64,000 nt of DNA from Kitasatospora sp. NBC_00374 (GTDB lineage Bacteria; Actinomycetota; Actinomycetes; Streptomycetales; Streptomycetaceae): the NCBI RefSeq assembly GCF_041434935.1, contig NZ_CP107964.1:7671001-7735000 (forward strand), given 5' to 3'. This document shows, piece by piece, positions 60,420-64,000 of this stretch. A program made the position numbers and the translations under genes. The notes beneath the pieces are model-generated. The model saw nothing but the letters and a program-made list of their open reading frames with translations. It did not search any database and was not told the DNA's origin. Within the stretch, counting starts at the first letter, position 1; every line of letters starts with the position of its first letter.

Positions 60420-60836
60420 ATGGCCCAGCCCCACCGGCCGGTCCACCCGTACCGCATCGGCGAGGCCGCTTCGATGCTCGGCGTCAGCGCGGACACCATG
60501 CGCCGCTGGGTGGACGCGGGCCGCGTCGCCGCCGAGCGGGACGAGCACGGGCACCGCATCATCCCCGGCGCCCAGCTCGCCGCCTTCGCCCGCGAACTGG
60601 CCAAGCCGGAGAACGCGGTCGCCGAGGGCCGGCCGTCCTCCGCCCGCAACCGCTTCCCCGGCATCGTCACGGACGTGGTGCTCGGTGACGTCGCGGCCCA
60701 GGTGGAGATCCAGGCCGGCCCGTTCCGGGTGGTCTCCCTGATCAGCCGGGACTCCGCCGAGGAGCTCGGCCTGGTACCGGGTGCCCCGGCGACCGCGGTG
60801 ATCAAGTCGACCAACGTCGTGATCGAACGCGGCTGA
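60420..60836 (+). CDS. HTH-Mop (molbindin/TOBE) regulator
   Basis: The 138-residue product joins an excisionase/MerR-type HTH (YRIGEAASMLGVSADTMRRWVDAG, residues 11-34) to a single Mop/TOBE domain. The latter has ARNRFPGIVTDVVLGDVAAQVEIQAG, ISRDSAEELGLVPG and AVIKSTNVVIERG. Mop domains bind molybdate or tungstate. AGGAG precedes the ATG. This architecture is typical of actinobacterial molybdate-responsive regulators, often near modABC, but no transporter is in the window. Confidence 0.92.
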   Translation: MAQPHRPVHPYRIGEAASMLGVSADTMRRWVDAGRVAAERDEHGHRIIPGAQLAAFARELAKPENAVAEGRPSSARNRFPGIVTDVVLGDVAAQVEIQAGPFRVVSLISRDSAEELGLVPGAPATAVIKSTNVVIERG

Positions 60837-60884
60837 CCCCGAGCCCGAAGCCAGGCCGACCCGCGACCGAGAGAGGTCCCGTCC

Positions 60885-61586
60885 ATGAGCCGCGTGCTCG
60901 CCGTCGCCCACCGCGGCGATCCCTACCGCCACCGCGAGAACACCCTCCCCTCCGTGGTCCAGGCCTTCGCGGCCGGAGCCGACGCGGTCGAGGTGGACGT
61001 CCGGCTCACCCGTGACGGCGTGCCGGTCCTGCTGCACGACGCGACCCTGGAGCGGCTCTGGGGCGACCCGCGCCCGATCGACCGGGTCACCCTGGACCAA
61101 CTCGCCGACCTCGGCAGCCCGGGCCTGCGGGTGCCGACCCTCGCCGAGGCCGTCAAGGCCACCGCCGAGACCCCCGCCGCCCGGCTGCTGATCGACCTGG
61201 ATACCCCGGGCCCGGTCGCGGCCACCGTGGAGGCCGTCGCCGCCCTGGGCGCCGAGGACCGGGTGGCCTACTGCGGCCCGGCCACCGCGATGCTGGCCGT
61301 CCGCGAGCTCGCCCCCGCCGCCGAGCTCGCCCTCACCTGGAAGCAGCCCCGCCTGCCCGTCCGCGCCCTGCTGGACGACCTGCGGCCGCACTCCATCAAC
61401 CCGCCCTTCGGCCTGGTCGACGCCGGGTTCACCGCGGCGGCGCACGACGCCGGCCTGGCCGTCTCCACCTGGACGGTCGACCTGCGCCGCACCATGGTCC
61501 GGATGCTGCGGGCCCGTGTCGACTCGGTCACCACCAACCGGATCGCGCTGCTGCGCTCGGTCCTCGACCGCGCCGCCGCCCGGTGA
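60885..61586 (+). CDS. glycerophosphodiester phosphodiesterase (GDPD)
   Basis: The 233-residue TIM-barrel enzyme has AVAHRGDPYRHRENTLPSV (HR and EN catalytic region), GADAVEVDVRLTRDGVPVLLHDATLERLW (metal-binding E-x-D and HD), and a C-terminal STWTVDL. It is expected to cleave glycerophosphodiesters to glycerol 3-phosphate and an alcohol. It has no signal peptide, so it is intracellular. AGAGAGG precedes the ATG. Its stop overlaps the next gene's start. Confidence 0.94.
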   Translation: MSRVLAVAHRGDPYRHRENTLPSVVQAFAAGADAVEVDVRLTRDGVPVLLHDATLERLWGDPRPIDRVTLDQLADLGSPGLRVPTLAEAVKATAETPAARLLIDLDTPGPVAATVEAVAALGAEDRVAYCGPATAMLAVRELAPAAELALTWKQPRLPVRALLDDLRPHSINPPFGLVDAGFTAAAHDAGLAVSTWTVDLRRTMVRMLRARVDSVTTNRIALLRSVLDRAAAR

Positions 61587-62686
61587 CCGCGTCGCAGACG
61601 CTGCCCGAGCTCGGTGCCCAGGCCCTCGGGCGGGCCCTGCTGGCCCGCCAGCACCTGCTGGAGCGCACGGCCCACGACCCCCTCGCGATGGTCCGGCACC
61701 TGGGCGGACTCCAGGCCCAGGCCGTCCCCGAGCCGCCCTACCTCGGCCTGCTGTCCCGGATCGAGGGCTTCCGCCCCGAGCAGCTGACCACCCTGATCGA
61801 AGGCCGCCGGGTGGTCCGGATCGCCCTCCAGCGCGGCACCATCCACCTGGTCACGGCCGAGGACTGCCTGACCCTGCGCCCGTTGCTCCAGCCGATGCTG
61901 GACCGCGGTCTCGCCTCCAACTGGGGCAAGCGGCTGCCCGGGGTGGACCTCGACCGGGTCGCGTCGCGGGCCAGGACCCTGGTCGAGGCCGAGCCGCTGA
62001 CCTTCCAGCACCTCGGCCCGCTGCTGGCCGAGCGGTTCCCGGCCGGCGACCCGGCCGCGCTCGCCCAGGCCGCCCGCTGCCGGCTGCCGCTCGTCCAGGT
62101 GCCGCCGCGCGGCCTGTGGGGCCGCAGCGGGCCCGCCGCGCACACCACCGCCGAGCACTGGCTCGGCCGGCCGCTCGCCGCCGACCCCTCGCCGGACGAG
62201 CTGGTGCTGCGCTACCTCGCGGCCTTCGGCCCGGCCACCGCGGCGGACGCCCAGAAGTGGTGCGGGCTCACCGGCCTCGGCGCCGTCCTCAAACGTCTGG
62301 CCCCGCAGCTGCTGCTGTTCCGGGACGCCCACGGCCGCACCCTGTACGACCTGCCGCAGGCCCCCCGTCCCGACCCGTCGGCGCCCGCCCCGGTCCGGCT
62401 GCTCGCCCCGTTCGACAACCTGCTGCTCTCGCACGCCGACCGCACCAGGGTGCTCCCGGAGGAGTACCGGCCCCGGGTCATGACCCAGAACGGCATCGTG
62501 CTCGGCTCGGTCCTGGTCGACGGCCTGGTCGCCGGAGTCTGGCGGATCGAGGACGGCGTCCTGCGGGTGCGGGCCTTCGGCCGGCTCGGCCGGTCGGACC
62601 TGGCCGGGATCGAAGGCGAGGGCGCCCGGGTCCTGGCCTTCGGCGGCGACACCGGCGGCCGGGTGGCCGTCGACCGGGAGGCCTGA
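61583..62686 (+). CDS. HTH_42 winged-helix protein (DUF1006/AlkX-like)
   Basis: The 367-residue product starts at GTG 61583, overlapping the GDPD stop (GTGA). The family layout is clear: ALLARQHLLERTAHDPLAMV, HLGGLQAQAVPEPPYLGLLSRI, VVRIALQRGTIHLVTAEDC and RLLAPFDNLLLSHADRTRVL. Related winged-helix proteins include YcaQ-type DNA glycosylases for interstrand crosslinks. This actinobacterial group often has no tested function. Coupling with GDPD is likely operon economy. Confidence 0.9.
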   Translation: MTASQTLPELGAQALGRALLARQHLLERTAHDPLAMVRHLGGLQAQAVPEPPYLGLLSRIEGFRPEQLTTLIEGRRVVRIALQRGTIHLVTAEDCLTLRPLLQPMLDRGLASNWGKRLPGVDLDRVASRARTLVEAEPLTFQHLGPLLAERFPAGDPAALAQAARCRLPLVQVPPRGLWGRSGPAAHTTAEHWLGRPLAADPSPDELVLRYLAAFGPATAADAQKWCGLTGLGAVLKRLAPQLLLFRDAHGRTLYDLPQAPRPDPSAPAPVRLLAPFDNLLLSHADRTRVLPEEYRPRVMTQNGIVLGSVLVDGLVAGVWRIEDGVLRVRAFGRLGRSDLAGIEGEGARVLAFGGDTGGRVAVDREA

Positions 62687-62853
62687 GCGCGGGGCGGGCG
62701 GCGCCGGCGGCCGTGGGCCGCGCCGACCTCCCGTCAGGCCCCGTGCGGCGCTGCCGTGCCGGCGGACGCGCCGGGAGTCCGCCCTGCGGACGGTTCAGCA
62801 GATCGTCTGCTGAGATGGTCGGGTCAGGAGCGGCCGGCCAGGCGGAGGTGGGA

Positions 62854-63966
62854 ATGTCGGCGGAGCCCACGCCACCGGGCGCGGACGCCGGGCGGCCCGG
62901 CGGGCGCCGACCCTCCGAATCGCTTCCGCCCTCCGTCCGGACGGCCGCCGCCTGGTCCGTCGCGGTGATCCTCTTCATCACCGTCGCCGCGCTGGTCGTC
63001 TACGCCTTCGTCGCGCTGCGCGCCGCCACCATCCCGATGATCGTCGCGCTGCTCGGCACCGCGCTGCTGCAGCCCGTGATGCCGTGGCTGGTGGCGCACG
63101 GACTGCGCCGCGGACTCGCCGCCGGCCTGACCTGTGTCGTCCTGGTGGCGGGGGTCTGCAGCGTGCTGGCCGTCCTCACCAACTCCCTGGTGCACAGCGC
63201 CCCGCAGATCGCCGACTCGCTGCGGCAGGCCGGCGACCGGCTCGCCACCTGGCTGGGGCCCGCCGGCGACCGGCTCCAGCAGGCGCTCTCCGACTCCGCG
63301 ACCTCCGGCAGCTCGGCCGGCAGTTCGCTGGTCGGCGCCCTGGCCGGCGGCGTGCTCTCCGGCCTCGGCATCGCCGTGCAACTCGTCACCGGCGGCGTCC
63401 TCGCCCTCGCCCTGGTGTTCTTCTTCCTCCGCGACGGGCACCGCAGCGCCGACCTCGTCCGCTCGGTGCTGTCCGCCGACCACGCCGAGACCGTCGTCGC
63501 CTGCGGACAGCAGGCCTTCACGGCGATGGCCGGCTACATGCGCGGCACCACCGTGATCGCCCTGATCGACGCGGTGTTCATCACCATTGGCCTGCTGATC
63601 CTCGGTGTCCCCGGCGCCGCCGGCCTGGGCGCCCTGGTCTTCCTCGGCGCCTTCGTGCCGTTCATCGGCGCCTTCCTCTCCGGCACCGTCGCCGTCCTGG
63701 TGGCGCTGGCCCAGGGCGGGCTCAGCATCGCGCTGTGGACCCTGGGCGTCGTCCTCGCGGTCCAGATGGTCGAGGGCAACGTCCTGCAACCCCTGATCCA
63801 GAGCCGCACCGTCGAACTGCACCCCGCGACCATCATGTTCGCGGTGGTCGCCGGCGCCGGGATCGCCGGCATCATCGGCGCCCTGATCGCCGTGCCGATC
63901 TGCGCCGCGGGCCTCGGCGTCGTCGCCGTCCTGCGCGGCCGCCCGCTGGGCCGACCGGCCCCCTGA
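62854..63966 (+). CDS. AI-2E family (YdiK/TqsA-like) transporter
   Basis: The 370-residue membrane protein has seven to eight helices. The family order is present: VALLGTALLQPVMPWLVAHG, a soluble central loop (DSLRQAGDRLATWLGPAGDR), FFFLRDGHRSADL, VPFIGAFLSGTVAVLVALAQ and MVEGNVLQPLIQSRTVELHP with IGALIAVPICA. GGCGGAGG lies before ATG 62854. Substrates are uncertain for most members; an autoinducer-2 role should not be assumed in this organism. Confidence 0.93.
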   Translation: MSAEPTPPGADAGRPGGRRPSESLPPSVRTAAAWSVAVILFITVAALVVYAFVALRAATIPMIVALLGTALLQPVMPWLVAHGLRRGLAAGLTCVVLVAGVCSVLAVLTNSLVHSAPQIADSLRQAGDRLATWLGPAGDRLQQALSDSATSGSSAGSSLVGALAGGVLSGLGIAVQLVTGGVLALALVFFFLRDGHRSADLVRSVLSADHAETVVACGQQAFTAMAGYMRGTTVIALIDAVFITIGLLILGVPGAAGLGALVFLGAFVPFIGAFLSGTVAVLVALAQGGLSIALWTLGVVLAVQMVEGNVLQPLIQSRTVELHPATIMFAVVAGAGIAGIIGALIAVPICAAGLGVVAVLRGRPLGRPAP

Positions 63967-64000
63967 CGCCGCCCACCCGGAATCCTGTTGCGACGCCTCG

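Overview
This is a very GC-rich actinobacterial chromosome segment, almost certainly from Streptomycetaceae (Streptomyces, Kitasatospora or a close relative). The evidence is third-position GC saturation in nearly every gene, frequent GTG starts, many ATGA/GTGA start-stop overlaps, several apparently leaderless promoters (a -10 box 6-8 nt before the start codon), and the gene families present (SpoIIE-type PP2C phosphatases, MocR, ROK, a stand-alone SepF paralogue, WXG100-like proteins). I read about 60 genes. I saw no tRNA, rRNA, CRISPR array, transposase or phage gene. The layout is typical of a chromosome arm or arm/core boundary: small metabolic operons, each beside its own regulator.

Layout. 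1-8 kb: tail of a possible PKS gene, APH-family kinase, medium-chain dehydrogenase divergent from a LysR regulator, a split LigD polymerase / ATP-dependent ligase pair, and a GntR-TetR fusion regulator divergent from an FAD monooxygenase. 8.6-17.7 kb: DUF805 protein, then a mannoside-degrading operon (GH5-like enzyme, GH38 alpha-mannosidase, His-rich coupled protein) behind a LacI regulator whose 3' end contains the operon's promoter and operator, then a metallophosphoesterase. 17.7-21.7 kb: MocR regulator and threonine degradation (tdh-kbl). 21.8-24.3 kb: WXG100-like protein, WXG/alpha-beta-hydrolase protein and lipoprotein. 24.4-29.5 kb: LysR, DUF427, Gfo/Idh/MocA oxidoreductase, a two-gene cassette flanked by 15-bp direct repeats, and a PAP2 phosphatase.

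29.5-36 kb: PP2C phosphatase, DHA2 efflux pump divergent from a double-module Lrp regulator, PPOX-family protein behind a MerR-type promoter, CutA, DinB and a YwqG-like protein. 36.2-45.2 kb: a large catabolic cluster (AtuA/DUF1446, acyl-CoA carboxylase beta and alpha subunits, acyl-CoA dehydrogenase, acyl-CoA ligase, TetR), resembling acyclic terpene or branched acyl-CoA breakdown. 45.4-49.8 kb: PAS-GAF-PP2C-HATPase regulator and a beta-helix-like membrane protein. 49.8-56.6 kb: DHA2 pump with coupled TetR, SepF paralogue, DinB, NmrA-like protein, MarR with target, and small membrane proteins. 56.6-64 kb: endonuclease IV, an MFS/ROK divergent pair sharing an operator, HTH-Mop protein, GDPD with a coupled winged-helix protein, and an AI-2E family exporter.

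The most distinctive regulatory architecture is at 15.5 kb (operator, promoter and stop codon of the regulator superimposed). The clearest sign of DNA acquisition is the repeat-flanked cassette at 26.7-28.0 kb.
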